64,000 bases of DNA, from contig NZ_BMAQ01000005.1 in assembly GCF_015472005.1 (NCBI RefSeq), forward strand, positions 186,001-250,000. Direction: 5' to 3'. The notes beneath the pieces were generated by a model, which was not told where the DNA came from, did no database searches, and saw only the letters and a program-made list of their open reading frames with translations. Within the stretch, counting starts at the first letter, position 1. Every line of letters starts with the position of its first letter. Both the position numbers and the translations under genes were made by a program. This document shows, in pieces, positions 54,299 to 63,487 of this stretch. The DNA comes from Insulibacter thermoxylanivorax. GTDB taxonomy: Bacteria > Bacillota > Bacilli > Paenibacillales > DA-C8.

Positions 54299-55123
54299 AT
54301 GATGAATCACACGATGACGATGAACAAGCCGGCACAGACGTCTGAGAAGAAGCTGGAGGGCAAAGTAGCGATCATCACCGGCGCCGGTTCCGGCATCGGC
54401 AGAGCTGCTGCGAAGAAATTAGCGGAGCACGGCGCCAAGATCTGCCTTATGGATCTAAAGGATGAGCGCACGGAAGAGGCCGCCTCCGAGATCGTGGCTG
54501 TCGGCGGCGAGGCGATCGCTGCGGACGTGGATATCTCGGATCCGGACCGCGTGGCCCTCGGGGTGGAAGCTGTGCTCGATACCTGGGGGAAGATCGATAT
54601 CGTCTTCGCCAATGCGGGCATCAACGGCCGCATCGCACCGATCGAAGAGCTGACGCCGGAGGACTGGGATCAGACGCTGAACACGAATCTCAAGGGAACC
54701 TTCCTCGTCGTCAAGTATGCGATCCCTCACATGAAAGAGAACGGGGGCAGCATCATCATCACAAGCTCGATTAACGGCAGCCGCAAATTCCACAGTTTTG
54801 GGATGAGCGCCTACAGCAGTTCCAAAGCGGGGCAGGTTGCCTTTGCAAAGATGGCCGCCCTGGAGCTGGCCCGGTACCGCATCCGGGTGAATGTCATCTG
54901 CCCGGGAGCGATCGAGACGAATATCGATGAGAATACCTTCCAGTCTCCGGAAGTCAAGGAGATCCAGATCCCGGTGAAGTATCCGGAAGGCAGCCAGCCC
55001 TTAGAACACGGTCCGGGCAAGCCGGAGCAGGTGGCAGATCTCGTGTTGTTCCTGGCTTCGGAGGATTCCAGCCATATCACGGGGACGGAAGTCTATATCG
55101 ATGGTGCGGAGTCATTGTTGTAA
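54299..55123 (+). CDS. Short-chain dehydrogenase/reductase
   Basis: This 274-residue classical SDR has the NAD(P) motif TGAGSGIG, an acidic Asp after strand 2 (CLMDLKD) suggesting NAD preference, NAG, the catalytic Ser in TSSIN and YSSSKAG (Tyr-x3-Lys), and a closing GTEVYIDGAESLL. GGAGG seven bases before ATG 54299 sets the start; the longer frame from 54245 is not supported. As last gene after GH105 it may oxidise or reduce a sugar-derived product, but the substrate is not visible. Confidence 0.88.
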   Translation: MMNHTMTMNKPAQTSEKKLEGKVAIITGAGSGIGRAAAKKLAEHGAKICLMDLKDERTEEAASEIVAVGGEAIAADVDISDPDRVALGVEAVLDTWGKIDIVFANAGINGRIAPIEELTPEDWDQTLNTNLKGTFLVVKYAIPHMKENGGSIIITSSINGSRKFHSFGMSAYSSSKAGQVAFAKMAALELARYRIRVNVICPGAIETNIDENTFQSPEVKEIQIPVKYPEGSQPLEHGPGKPEQVADLVLFLASEDSSHITGTEVYIDGAESLL

Positions 55124-55131
55124 TGGATAGA

Positions 55132-55176
55132 GGAAACCTTTGGACCGCCGTTTGTCGTTCAAAGGTTTCCTTTTTT
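55132..55176 (+). terminator. Terminator of the oligosaccharide operon
   Basis: GGAAACCTTTG (55132-55142) pairs with CAAAGGTTTCC (55160-55170), followed by TTTTTT. Confidence 0.88.
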
Positions 55177-55228
55177 GTCAATTTTTCGACACTTGATCAT
55201 GGCAGCCAGCTTGATATATGGGACAGCG

Positions 55229-55257
55229 TTGACAATTCTCACAATAGCGGGTATGTT
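55229..55257 (+). promoter_or_regulatory. Sigma-A promoter of the thiamin operon
   Basis: TTGACA (55229-55234), 17-base spacer, TATGTT (55252-55257). The transcript starts about 24 bases before the riboswitch. Confidence 0.85.
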
Positions 55258-55286
55258 AGGAATAGGAACAACTGCATATGGGTTCA

Positions 55287-55380
55287 ACCACTAGGGGAGC
55301 CGTTAGAACGGCTGAGAGAAGGATAGTGCTCCTGATACCCTTATAACCTGATCTGGGTGATGCCAGCGTAGGAAAGTGGT
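55287..55380 (+). promoter_or_regulatory. TPP riboswitch (THI element)
   Basis: The conserved CTGAGAGAAG and ACCTGATCTGGGTGATGCCA-like core are present, followed by GCGTAGGAAAGTGGT. P1 pairs ACCACT (55287-55292) with AGTGGT (55375-55380). A terminator lies 25 bases downstream, so TPP is expected to stop transcription of the thiamin genes. Confidence 0.96.
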
Positions 55381-55404
55381 GCTCGACTTGAAGTCTGCTG
55401 TCGC

Positions 55405-55431
55405 GCCGCTCCTAGTTGGAGCGGCTTTTTT
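55405..55431 (+). terminator. Expression-platform terminator of the TPP riboswitch
   Basis: GCCGCTCC (55405-55412) pairs with GGAGCGGC (55418-55425) around TAGTT, followed by TTTTTT. Confidence 0.9.
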
Positions 55432-55505
55432 GATGGCATGTACCATCTTACCCCCATGCTCTGCAGACGGCAATGATGGAGATGACTAGGGAAGGAGGGG
55501 ATGGG

Positions 55506-56570
55506 TTGAGCTTGCAGGAGGATCATCTGCAGCAGCATCGCAAGCAGGAAGAAGCGGTTGAAGAACGCTATTCGCGGCAGATTTTATTCGCCCCGATCGG
55601 CCGTGCGGGTCAGGAGCGCCTTGCGCAAAGCCGCGTGCTGATCGTCGGCATGGGGGCCCTCGGCACGGTTTTAGCCAACCATCTCGTGCGTGCGGGAACG
55701 GGGTTCGTTCGCATCACGGACCGCGACTATGTGGAGTTCAGCAATCTCCAGCGGCAGATGCTGTTCGATGAGGAGGATGCGCGTGAAGCCCTGCCGAAGG
55801 CGGAAGCGGCTGCCAGGAAGCTCGTGCGGATCAACTCAAGCGTAACCATCGAACCGGTGATCACCGATGTGACGGCGCGGAATATCGAAGAGCTGGCCGC
55901 CGATGTCGATCTCATCCTTGACGGCACGGATAATTTTCAGACGAGGTACCTGATGAACGACTACGCCTTCCGTGCGAAGATCCCGTATGTTTACGGCGGA
56001 GTGGTCAGCTCGCGCGGCATGTCAGCGGCCTTCATACCGGGGCGGACGCCTTGTTTTCGCTGTTTGCTGCCGGAGGACGGAAGCGCCGGCGGCGAAACCT
56101 GCGATACCGTGGGCGTGCTGTCCCCCGTCGTCGATATCGTTGCTTCCTATCAGTCGGCAGAGGCGCTGAAGATCTTAACGGGCAATCTGGATGCCGTGCG
56201 CAGGAGTCTCTTCACCTTCGATGTCTGGCACAATCGCTTCTATGAGCTGAAGTTTCCTGCGCCCAGCAAGTCTTGCCCGACCTGCGCCAAGGGGGAATAT
56301 CCGGCGCTCGATCTTCGCCGGGCTGCAGAGGTGACAACGATGTGCGGCCGTGATTCCGTGCAGATCACCGGCGGCCAAGCTTTGGACCTTAAGGTTTGGC
56401 AGGAGCGGCTGAGCCGCGTCGGCAAGGTGACAGCGAATCCCTACCTGATGCGGGTGCAGCTGCCGGAAGGAGAACGGTTAACCCTGTTCCCCGACGGGCG
56501 TGTACTCGTGCAAGGGACGAGCGAACCGGCGCGGGCGAGAACGCTGTATGCTCGTTATATCGGAATGTGA
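55506..56570 (+). CDS. thiF: ThiF-type ThiS adenylyltransferase
   Basis: This E1-like enzyme adenylates the C-terminal Gly of ThiS so that sulfur can be added for thiazole synthesis. The 354-residue protein has RYSRQILFAPIG, the nucleotide motif VLIVGMGALGTVLA, the Arg/Lys region QRQMLF, DGTDNFQTRYLMND and two zinc CxxC pairs (CFRC, CPTC). A C-terminal extension of about 90 residues follows the usual MoeB/ThiF core. AAGGAGG seven bases before TTG 55506 sets the start; the frame continues up to ATG 55473 without a better site. Confidence 0.87.
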   Translation: MSLQEDHLQQHRKQEEAVEERYSRQILFAPIGRAGQERLAQSRVLIVGMGALGTVLANHLVRAGTGFVRITDRDYVEFSNLQRQMLFDEEDAREALPKAEAAARKLVRINSSVTIEPVITDVTARNIEELAADVDLILDGTDNFQTRYLMNDYAFRAKIPYVYGGVVSSRGMSAAFIPGRTPCFRCLLPEDGSAGGETCDTVGVLSPVVDIVASYQSAEALKILTGNLDAVRRSLFTFDVWHNRFYELKFPAPSKSCPTCAKGEYPALDLRRAAEVTTMCGRDSVQITGGQALDLKVWQERLSRVGKVTANPYLMRVQLPEGERLTLFPDGRVLVQGTSEPARARTLYARYIGM

Positions 56571-56689
56571 GTTAAGGCGCAGCGATGAGTCTGAGATGCA
56601 CATGGGCATGCAGGGATCAGATAGCAGAGGTCGGATTGCAGGACTGGAAGTGTCAGCAAGGACCTGTGAACAAGAGAGGAGGAATGGGA

Positions 56690-57325
56690 ATGCGGGAGTT
56701 TCGCTTGTATGCGATCACCGGCGAGGAATACCATCCCGGCCGCAGTATGTTGGAGGTGATGGAGGAAGCGATCAAGGGCGGCGCCGACATCGTCCAGCTG
56801 CGGGACAAGAAGGGGACGAAGCGGGAGATCCTGGAGAAGGCTTATGCCCTGCGCGAGCTCACAGCTCGGTACAACGTCACCTTCATCGTGAATGATCATA
56901 TCGACATCGCCTTGGCCTGCGAGGCGGACGGCGTGCATCTGGGGCAGGATGATCTGCCGCTCAGCGAAGCCCGTAAGCTCATGGGCAAGCGGATCATCGG
57001 CATCTCCACCCACCGCATCGAGGAAGCGCGGGCGGCGGAGGCGGAGGGGGCGGATTATATCGGGGTTGGCCCGATCTTCCCGACCAAGACCAAGGAACAT
57101 GCCAAGCCGGTGACGACGGAGTACATCAAACAGGTGGAGCGGGAGATCAAGATCCCCTATGTGGCGATCGGCGGCATCAAGCTGCACAACGTGGACGACG
57201 TGCTGGCGGCAGGTGCAAGGCGCATCTGTGCAGTGAGCGAGATCGTCGGAAGCCCGGATCCAGCGGAGACCTGCCGGGCCTTTATCCGTAAGATCGAAGC
57301 ATACACGGGAGGGGATAAGCAGTGA
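56690..57325 (+). CDS. thiE: Thiamine phosphate synthase
   Basis: It couples HMP-PP and thiazole phosphate to thiamine phosphate. The 211-residue TIM-barrel protein has YAITGEEY, VQLRDKKG, FIVNDHIDIALACEADGVHL, GISTHRIEEA, GADYIGVGPIFPTKTK and IGGIKLHNVDDVLAAGA, all ThiE rather than TenI features. GAGGAGG seven bases before ATG 56690 excludes ATG 56684. It overlaps thiS by four bases. Confidence 0.93.
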   Translation: MREFRLYAITGEEYHPGRSMLEVMEEAIKGGADIVQLRDKKGTKREILEKAYALRELTARYNVTFIVNDHIDIALACEADGVHLGQDDLPLSEARKLMGKRIIGISTHRIEEARAAEAEGADYIGVGPIFPTKTKEHAKPVTTEYIKQVEREIKIPYVAIGGIKLHNVDDVLAAGARRICAVSEIVGSPDPAETCRAFIRKIEAYTGGDKQ

Positions 57326-57519
57326 GATTAACGGTGAACGGTGAGCTCCGAGAGGTTCAAGCCGGCACTGTGGAGAGCATGGTGAAGGAGCTCGGTCTCG
57401 ATAACAAGTTGATCGTCGTGGAGATCGACGGACAGATCGTTGAGAAGCAGGATTGGTCCGACGTTGCACTGCGTGAAGGAATGAAAGTCGAGATTGTGCA
57501 CTTTGTGGGAGGCGGTTGA
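57322..57519 (+). CDS. thiS: Sulfur carrier protein ThiS
   Basis: This 65-residue ubiquitin-like protein (MRLTVNGELREV) ends in GGG, whose terminal Gly-Gly is adenylated by ThiF and carries thiocarboxylate sulfur to ThiG. The GTG start overlaps the thiE stop (GTGA). The length and tail are typical. Confidence 0.95.
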   Translation: MRLTVNGELREVQAGTVESMVKELGLDNKLIVVEIDGQIVEKQDWSDVALREGMKVEIVHFVGGG

Positions 57520-57522
57520 GTC

Positions 57523-58308
57523 ATGATAGCTGATGATGCATTGGTCATAGCGGGCAAGAAGTTACAATCGCGATTCTTCCTGGGGACGGGCCTTTTTCCA
57601 AATCCTTACGTGCAGCAAGAAGCGATCAAGGCCTCCGGGGCGGAGGTGCTGACCTTCGCAATCCGCCGCGTGAATCTGGATGCCGTTGAGGATGACTCAA
57701 TCCTGCAGCATCTGGAGCGGGAGAACTTCCAGTTCCTCCCCAACACCTCCGGCGCGAAGACGGCGGAGGAGGCCGTGCGCATCGCCCGTCTCGCTAGAGC
57801 CTCGGGACTGAGCAATTGGGTCAAGGTGGAGATCTGCGCCGATGAGAAGACACTGCTGCCCGACCCTGTTGAGACGCTGCGGGCGACGGAGATCCTGGTC
57901 AAGGAGGGGTTCGTCGTCCTGCCTTACACCTCCGATGATCCGATGCTCTGCAAACGGCTGGAGGAGGCAGGCGCGGCGGCGGTGATGCCGGGAGGAGCGC
58001 CGATCGGCACCGGTCTTGGGATCCTGAATCCTTACAATATCGGCCTCATCGTCGAACAGGCGAAGGTGCCGATCATCGTCGATGCGGGACTCGGCTCAGC
58101 CCAGGATGTCGCGCAAGCGATGGAACTCGGCGTCAGCGGCATCCTGATGAATACGCCGGTGGCGCGCGCTAAGGACCCCGTGATGATGGCCAGAGCGATG
58201 AAACTGGCGATCGAGGCGGGGAGATTGGCCTATCTCGCCGGCCGCATCCCGAAGCGCCGGTATGCTTCGGCCAGCAGCGGCTTAGAACAGTTCATATCCA
58301 GATTGTAG
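57523..58308 (+). CDS. thiG: Thiazole synthase
   Basis: It forms the thiazole phosphate ring from deoxyxylulose phosphate, dehydroglycine and ThiS-thiocarboxylate. The 261-residue TIM barrel shows [37 protein letters not shown]-like motifs, the [11 protein letters not shown]-like [12 protein letters not shown] and [18 protein letters not shown]. It starts three bases after thiS. The upper active-site Lys pattern (KVEI near residue 104) is intact. Confidence 0.95.
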   Translation: MIADDALVIAGKKLQSRFFLGTGLFPNPYVQQEAIKASGAEVLTFAIRRVNLDAVEDDSILQHLERENFQFLPNTSGAKTAEEAVRIARLARASGLSNWVKVEICADEKTLLPDPVETLRATEILVKEGFVVLPYTSDDPMLCKRLEEAGAAAVMPGGAPIGTGLGILNPYNIGLIVEQAKVPIIVDAGLGSAQDVAQAMELGVSGILMNTPVARAKDPVMMARAMKLAIEAGRLAYLAGRIPKRRYASASSGLEQFISRL

Positions 58309-58317
58309 GTGAACAGC

Positions 58318-59454
58318 ATGGGGGAACGTGTCATCATCATGGGGGGAGGCGTTATCGGCCTGTCCTGTGCATTTGAGGCATTAATGAAGGGGTACAAGGT
58401 CACCGTGGTAGAAGCGCGGACCTGCGGCGGGCAAGCCTCCGGCGCCGCAGCGGGGATGCTCGCCCCCTTCTCGGAGAACACGGCCTTTCCCGATGATTTC
58501 TTCCGCTTATGCCGCGAGAGCCTGCGCTTGTACCCGGAGTGGCAGCAGGCGGTGAAGGACATGAGCGGGGAGGACTTTGAATACACGAACAGCGGCAGTC
58601 TGTATGCGGTCTATCACGAGGCGGATCTGAGCGCGCTTAAGCAGCGGCAGTTATGGCAGAACGAATTCGGGGCGCAGGCGGAGATCGTGGAGGGTGGACA
58701 GCTTCGCCGTCTCGAGCCCGAGCTGAGCCCGGAGGTGATCGCCGCCTTGTACATTCCCGTTGAATCCCACGTGCATGCTCCGGATTATGTGAAGGCGCTG
58801 GAGCGGGCCTGCCGGAGGCTTGGCGCCGAGATTTATGAGCAGGCAGGACATGCCAAGCCGGAGCTTACGCCGCAGGGAATACGCGTGATCAGCGAGCACG
58901 GCGAGATCTATGAAGGAGACCGGCTGATCGTGTGCACCGGCGCATGGAGCAAGATGTGGGAAGCGCAGTTTGGCATCGCGATTCCGGTCTTCCCGATCCG
59001 CGGCCAGATCTGTGCCTATGACACGGCGCCGCAGCGGGTGCGCCATATGGTGTTCACCAGCCAGGGCTATCTCGTCTCCAAACGCCATGGGCAGCTGGTA
59101 TGCGGTGCTTCTGAGGATCTGGCCGGCTTCGACACATCGGTGACCGAGAAGGGGATCGCTCGCCTGCTTACCTGGAACGATAAGGTGTTCCCCTTCGTCA
59201 GTGCGCTCGAGCCCGTCTTGAAATGGGCGGGACTGCGCCCGGCGACGCAGGACGGCTATCCGCTGATCGGGGAACTGCCCCAAGACCGCCGGGTCATCAT
59301 CGCCTGCGGTCACTATCGCAACGGCATCCTGCTGAGCCCGGTGACGGCGAAGATCGTCGGCGGGCTGCTGACGGGACAGGCTTCCCGCCTGTCGTTGGCC
59401 GCCTTCGCGCCGGAGAGGTTCAGCAGCGGATTGCAGTATATGAAGGAGGCTTAA
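58318..59454 (+). CDS. thiO: Glycine oxidase ThiO
   Basis: This FAD enzyme oxidises glycine to the dehydroglycine used by ThiG, the aerobic route. The 378-residue protein has the dinucleotide motif IMGGGVIGLSCAFEALMKG, SGAAAGMLAPFSEN, the SHVHAPDYVKAL region and the C-terminal ACGHYRNGILLSP, all typical of ThiO/DAAO-type oxidases. AGGTG six bases before ATG 58318 favours it over GTG 58309. It is followed after four bases by thiD. Confidence 0.93.
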   Translation: MGERVIIMGGGVIGLSCAFEALMKGYKVTVVEARTCGGQASGAAAGMLAPFSENTAFPDDFFRLCRESLRLYPEWQQAVKDMSGEDFEYTNSGSLYAVYHEADLSALKQRQLWQNEFGAQAEIVEGGQLRRLEPELSPEVIAALYIPVESHVHAPDYVKALERACRRLGAEIYEQAGHAKPELTPQGIRVISEHGEIYEGDRLIVCTGAWSKMWEAQFGIAIPVFPIRGQICAYDTAPQRVRHMVFTSQGYLVSKRHGQLVCGASEDLAGFDTSVTEKGIARLLTWNDKVFPFVSALEPVLKWAGLRPATQDGYPLIGELPQDRRVIIACGHYRNGILLSPVTAKIVGGLLTGQASRLSLAAFAPERFSSGLQYMKEA

Positions 59455-59458
59455 ATCC

Positions 59459-60266
59459 ATGGAGAAGATCGCGAAGGCGCTGACCATCGCCGGTTCTGAC
59501 AGCGGCGGCGGCGCCGGTATTCAGGCGGATCTGAAGACGTTCCAGGAGCGGAATGTCTTCGGCATGTCGGTGATCACGGCGATCACCGCACAGAACACCC
59601 TGGGCGTGCAGGGGGTGTATCCTCAATCGGCAGCCTGCATCGCCGCTCAGATCGATTCTGTGCTTTCGGATCTCGGCGCTGATGCGGTGAAGACGGGGAT
59701 GCTGTTCTCCGCGGAGATCATTCGCCTCATCGCGGAGAAGATTCGCCGCTACAAGGTTGAACGGCTGGTTGTCGATCCGGTGATGTATGCCAAGGGGGGG
59801 CGCCGCTCTCCTGCAGGAGGAGGCGATGGAAGCCCTGCAGCAAGATCTGCTGCCGCTGGCGTATATGATCACGCCGAATATTCCGGAAGCCTGCCGCCTG
59901 CTTGGCATCGATCAGATCCGGAATGAAGCGGAGATGCAAGAGGCAGCCAAGCGGCTGCATGAACTCGGCCCCGCATACATCCTGCTTAAGGGCGGGCATA
60001 TGCAGGGGGAGCGTTCCGTCGATATCCTCTATGACGGGCGGAACATGGAACTGCTGGAAGCGCCGCGCATCGATACGCCGCATACGCACGGCACCGGCTG
60101 CACCTTATCAGCGGCGATCACGGCGGAACTGGCCAAGGGCCGCTCCGCTTTGGAAGCAGCGGCTGCAGGGAAGGAATACATTACAGCGGCGATCCGGCAT
60201 GCTCTGGCCATCGGCGGGGGCATCGGGCCGACGAATCATGCTGCTTATCGTCTTTATAATAACTAA
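59459..60266 (+). pseudogene. thiD: thiD (HMP/HMP-P kinase) interrupted by a +1 frameshift
   Basis: Residues 1-113 in frame 59459 read as normal ThiD (MEKIAKALTIAGSDSGGGAG up to VVDPVMYAKGG). The frame is then lost at a run of seven G (59794-59800) and continues, one base shifted, as GGAALLQEEAMEALQQDLLP to the normal end (DTPHTHGTGCTLSAAITAEL). Six G would restore a 268-residue protein of ordinary length. Without correction the first frame ends at TGA 59926 after 155 residues. This may be a sequencing error, a real mutation or a slippage site. ThiD phosphorylates HMP and HMP-P for ThiE. Confidence 0.85.
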
Positions 60267-60321
60267 TTGGACGATCATGCAATAACATAATTGGATATTC
60301 GGACGATCAAGAACGGATCAG

Positions 60322-60382
60322 AAGAAACGGACACACGATGAAACCCGGCCGCGGCGGACGGGATCAACGGTGTCCGTTTCTT
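60322..60382 (+). terminator. Terminator-like hairpin after the thiamin operon
   Basis: AAGAAACGGACAC (60322-60334) pairs with GTGTCCGTTTCTT (60370-60382), enclosing an inner CCCG/CGGG stem. Confidence 0.65.
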
Positions 60383-60457
60383 GCTTGAGCTTGGCATATC
60401 TCATACAGTGATAGAGTACGAACTTGCACGGTATTATTCGATCAAATGCTTATATGC

Positions 60458-60667
60458 TCATACGGTCGTCTTCGTGTAATTGGTCAAGATCGGCAGCACG
60501 CGTTCATCGCGGACCATATAGGACTGGCAGAGCGGGCAGGCGGGATTATCCGCAGCGAAAGTGAAGTTGTCGCGCATCCAGCCGTTGCAATCCTCATTGG
60601 TGCATGCCCAGATCTCCGTCACCGCCTCCGGCACCGGTTCTTCCACTTTACGGAACAATGCAGTCAT
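60458..60667 (-). CDS. YdjO-like small zinc-ribbon-type protein
   Basis: This 69-residue protein carries two Cys pairs (ACTNEDCNGWMRDNF and CPLCQSYM) in the pattern of the YdjO family (cold-inducible protein of B. subtilis), probably binding zinc. ATG 60667 abuts a GGAAGGAG site, while TTG 60658 (M-F-R-K) has a nine-base spacing and may be the real start. It is convergent with the thiamin operon and divergent from the CvfC-like gene. Confidence 0.8.
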   Translation of the reverse strand: MTALFRKVEEPVPEAVTEIWACTNEDCNGWMRDNFTFAADNPACPLCQSYMVRDERVLPILTNYTKTTV

Positions 60668-60824
60668 CTCCTTCCTATCCTTCCTCTATTATGTGAACAG
60701 AGCCGTCATCCTATGCATATTCGTGGAAATATCGACTATGTTTCGTTACAATATAAAGTAGTAACCGTGAGTTTGATCACATGAATATAGATTCTTCAAT
60801 TCCATATTTGGCAGGAGGTTAACC

Positions 60825-61958
60825 ATGAAGTTATTGTCGATTGAACCGACACCAAGTCCGCATACGATGAAGTTAAATATCGATGAATCTTTGCCGCCCG
60901 GGAGAAAACATACCTACCTCAAGGAAAACTTAGAGCATGCTCCCGAACCGATCCGCAGCATCCTGAGCATTGAAGGGGTGAAGAGCGTCTTCCACACCGC
61001 TGATTTTCTGGCGGTGGACCGCATGCCCAAGGGAGACTGGCGGGCCATCCTCGAGCAGATCGCTGAACTGCTCGGCGGGGATAAGTCGCAGGTGAGCTTC
61101 GCTGAAGCGGATAGCGGCGGATACGGGGAGGCACAGGTATATGTCCAATACTTCCGCAATATCCCGCTGCAAGTCCGCGTGCGCAGCGGCGGAGAAGAAG
61201 TCAGATTGGCCACGCCCGACAGATTCAATGACGCCGTGATGAAGGTGACCGAATCCTCTCCGACTTTGCTTAAGGAGCGGAAACTGGTGGATAAGGGCAT
61301 CCGTTATGGGGATCTGCAGGAGATTGCAGAGCAGATGATAGCGGAGATTGATGCTACTTACTCCGATGAAGAGCTGGCACGGCTGGCTGAGCTCGCTGCT
61401 AAACAGGGCGAGCACGCAGAGCAGGAATATTCCCTTCAGGAGCTGAGCAGGGAGGAGATCGCCGAGCTGTTCGCATCGAACGATTGGCGGAAGCGTTATG
61501 CAGCCCTTGAACATATGAAGCCGACGGAAGAAGATCTGCCGCTGATCGCGAAGGCGCTCGAAGATGAGCACGGCTCGATCCGCCGATTGGCCGTCGTCTA
61601 TCTGGGGGATATCGGCGGCAAACAAGTCCTGCCCTATCTGTATCAGGCGCTGAAGGACCGCTCCGTGCAGGTGCGCCGAACGGCAGGGGATACGCTGAAT
61701 GATATCGGGGATACCGATGCACTGCAGCCGATGAGCGAAGCGCTTCGCGATCCGAATAAACTGGTGCGCTGGCGGGCAGCCCGGTTCCTCTATGAATTCG
61801 GCGATGAGAGCGTGCTCGATGCGCTGCGTGCTGCCGAGGATGATGAAGAGTTTGAGGTCAGCCTGCAGGTGAAGATGGCCATCGAACGCATCACCAGCGG
61901 CGAGGAAGCGGCGGGATCCGTCTGGCAGCAGATGGCGCGCAGCAGAGGGAAGCAGTAA
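60825..61958 (+). CDS. CvfC-family protein (NifU-N and HEAT repeats)
   Basis: This 377-residue protein of the conserved virulence factor C family has an N-terminal Nfu/NifU-like domain (SIEPTPSPHTMKLNID, SIEGVKSVFHTADFLAVDR, about residues 1-88). A middle domain and C-terminal HEAT-like repeats follow (about 215-350; YAALEHMKPTEEDLPLIAKA, LAVVYLGDIGGKQVLPYLYQ, RRTAGDTLNDIGDTDALQPM). In S. aureus CvfC affects virulence; its biochemical role is unknown. AGGAGG six bases before ATG 60825. It is followed 26 bases later by the porphyrin oxidase gene. Confidence 0.85.
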   Translation: MKLLSIEPTPSPHTMKLNIDESLPPGRKHTYLKENLEHAPEPIRSILSIEGVKSVFHTADFLAVDRMPKGDWRAILEQIAELLGGDKSQVSFAEADSGGYGEAQVYVQYFRNIPLQVRVRSGGEEVRLATPDRFNDAVMKVTESSPTLLKERKLVDKGIRYGDLQEIAEQMIAEIDATYSDEELARLAELAAKQGEHAEQEYSLQELSREEIAELFASNDWRKRYAALEHMKPTEEDLPLIAKALEDEHGSIRRLAVVYLGDIGGKQVLPYLYQALKDRSVQVRRTAGDTLNDIGDTDALQPMSEALRDPNKLVRWRAARFLYEFGDESVLDALRAAEDDEEFEVSLQVKMAIERITSGEEAAGSVWQQMARSRGKQ

Positions 61959-61984
61959 TCAAGGGAACAGAGGTGTGACCCATA

Positions 61985-63385
61985 TTGACTACGATTGCGA
62001 TCATCGGCGGCGGCATCACCGGACTCAGTGCCGCCTTCGCTTTGCAGCAGAGGATTCGAGCGGGGCAGCTTGATGCCCGATTGGAACTGATCGAGGCCGC
62101 ACCGGTTCTCGGAGGCAAGATCCATACCTTGCGGGACAAGGGATTCATCATGGAGACAGGGGCGGATTCCATCGTCAGCCGCAAGTTTCATTCCCAGCCG
62201 CTGCTTGAGAAGCTTGGGCTTGGCGGCGAACTGGTGTACAATGCCACCGGCCGCTCCTTCTTGTTCATCGACGGGAAGCTTAAACCCATTCCTGAGGATA
62301 CGGTGTTTGGCATCCCGCTCAGCGTCGAATCCCTTAGCGAGAGTGAGCTGATCTCAGAACAGGGCAAGGAAGAGGCGCTGAGGGACCTCACCACGCCGAA
62401 CGACGGTCGGTTCACCAAGGAGGATTCCCTCGGTGCATTCCTCAGGTACTTCCTTGGCGAAGAGATCGTCGCAAGGCAGATCGCTCCGGTGCTCTCCGGA
62501 GTCTATTCCGGCCGTTTGGATGACTTGACGATCGCCTCCACCATGCCTTATCTGCTCGATTACAAAGAGGAGTACGGCAGCATCATCCGCGGTCTGGAAG
62601 CGAATAAGCACAGATTCCAAAACACCGGCGGCGGTAAATTCCTGTCCTTCGAAGGCGGCCTGTCCCGGCTGCCCGAGCGGATCGCGGAACAGCTTGAGGA
62701 TGTGACCATCCGCTTAGGGACAAGAGCCCTTCGCCTTGCGAAGGCGGAGGAGGGATGGACGATCGAGCTGAGCGGCGGGCAGACCATACGCGCCGACTTT
62801 GTGATCCTGGCGGTCCTTCATACCCACGCGCAGCAGATCCTGCAGGATACTGAGCTCAACGAGCTGTTCGGGCAGCTGCAAACCCATTCCTTGATCAGCG
62901 TGTATCTCGGCTATGATCTGGAGGATGATGTGCTGCCCGCAGACGGCACCGGCTTCATCACCGCCGGGGAGGATGAGCTGACCTGCAGCGCCTGTACGTG
63001 GACCAGCCGCAAGTGGTCTCATACTTCACGGCATCATAAGCTTCTCCTCCGGCTGTTCTACAAGAGCTCTCAGCCCGTCTATGAACGGCTGGCCAAGATG
63101 AGCGAAGCCGAGCTCTTATCCGTTGCCAAGCGGGATGTCGAGCGTTCCATCGGCATCGCAGCACAGCCGGTGATCCATGCGGTAACGAGATGGCATGAAG
63201 CAATGCCCGTCTATCATATTCGCCATCAGGAACTCGTGACCGGGCTGGAACAGGAATTGAAGGAACGCTATCCCGGTGTTCTCATCGCCGGTTGTTCCTA
63301 CTACGGGGTAGGGATCCCCGATTGCATGCAGAGCGGCGAGCAGGCCGCTGAACGGATCATAGAGAGCATCAGCGGCAAGGTTTAA
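61985..63385 (+). CDS. hemY: Coproporphyrinogen III / protoporphyrinogen oxidase (CgoX/HemY)
   Basis: This 466-residue FAD enzyme of haem synthesis has the N-terminal motif IIGGGITGLSAAFALQ, the family signature KGFIMETGADSIVSRK (substrate loop), PVLSGVYSGRLDDLTIASTM and a C-terminal GCSYYGVGIPDCMQSGEQAA. In Bacillota it oxidises coproporphyrinogen to coproporphyrin III. The start is TTG 61985 after AGAGGTG. hemE and hemH, its usual neighbours, are not here. Confidence 0.93.
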   Translation: MTTIAIIGGGITGLSAAFALQQRIRAGQLDARLELIEAAPVLGGKIHTLRDKGFIMETGADSIVSRKFHSQPLLEKLGLGGELVYNATGRSFLFIDGKLKPIPEDTVFGIPLSVESLSESELISEQGKEEALRDLTTPNDGRFTKEDSLGAFLRYFLGEEIVARQIAPVLSGVYSGRLDDLTIASTMPYLLDYKEEYGSIIRGLEANKHRFQNTGGGKFLSFEGGLSRLPERIAEQLEDVTIRLGTRALRLAKAEEGWTIELSGGQTIRADFVILAVLHTHAQQILQDTELNELFGQLQTHSLISVYLGYDLEDDVLPADGTGFITAGEDELTCSACTWTSRKWSHTSRHHKLLLRLFYKSSQPVYERLAKMSEAELLSVAKRDVERSIGIAAQPVIHAVTRWHEAMPVYHIRHQELVTGLEQELKERYPGVLIAGCSYYGVGIPDCMQSGEQAAERIIESISGKV

Positions 63386-63420
63386 GGCTTCGGCCCACAG
63401 CCTTGCCCAACGTTTCATGT

Positions 63421-63460
63421 AACACCCCTCGATTGCCTTCATGGTGATCGGGGGGTGTTT
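63421..63460 (+). terminator. Terminator after the porphyrin oxidase gene
   Basis: AACACCCC (63421-63428) pairs with GGGGTGTT (63452-63459), extended inside by CGAT/ATCG, followed by a short T run. Confidence 0.7.
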
Positions 63461-63487
63461 TGCGGTGAGGGGAAGATTCACATCCCG

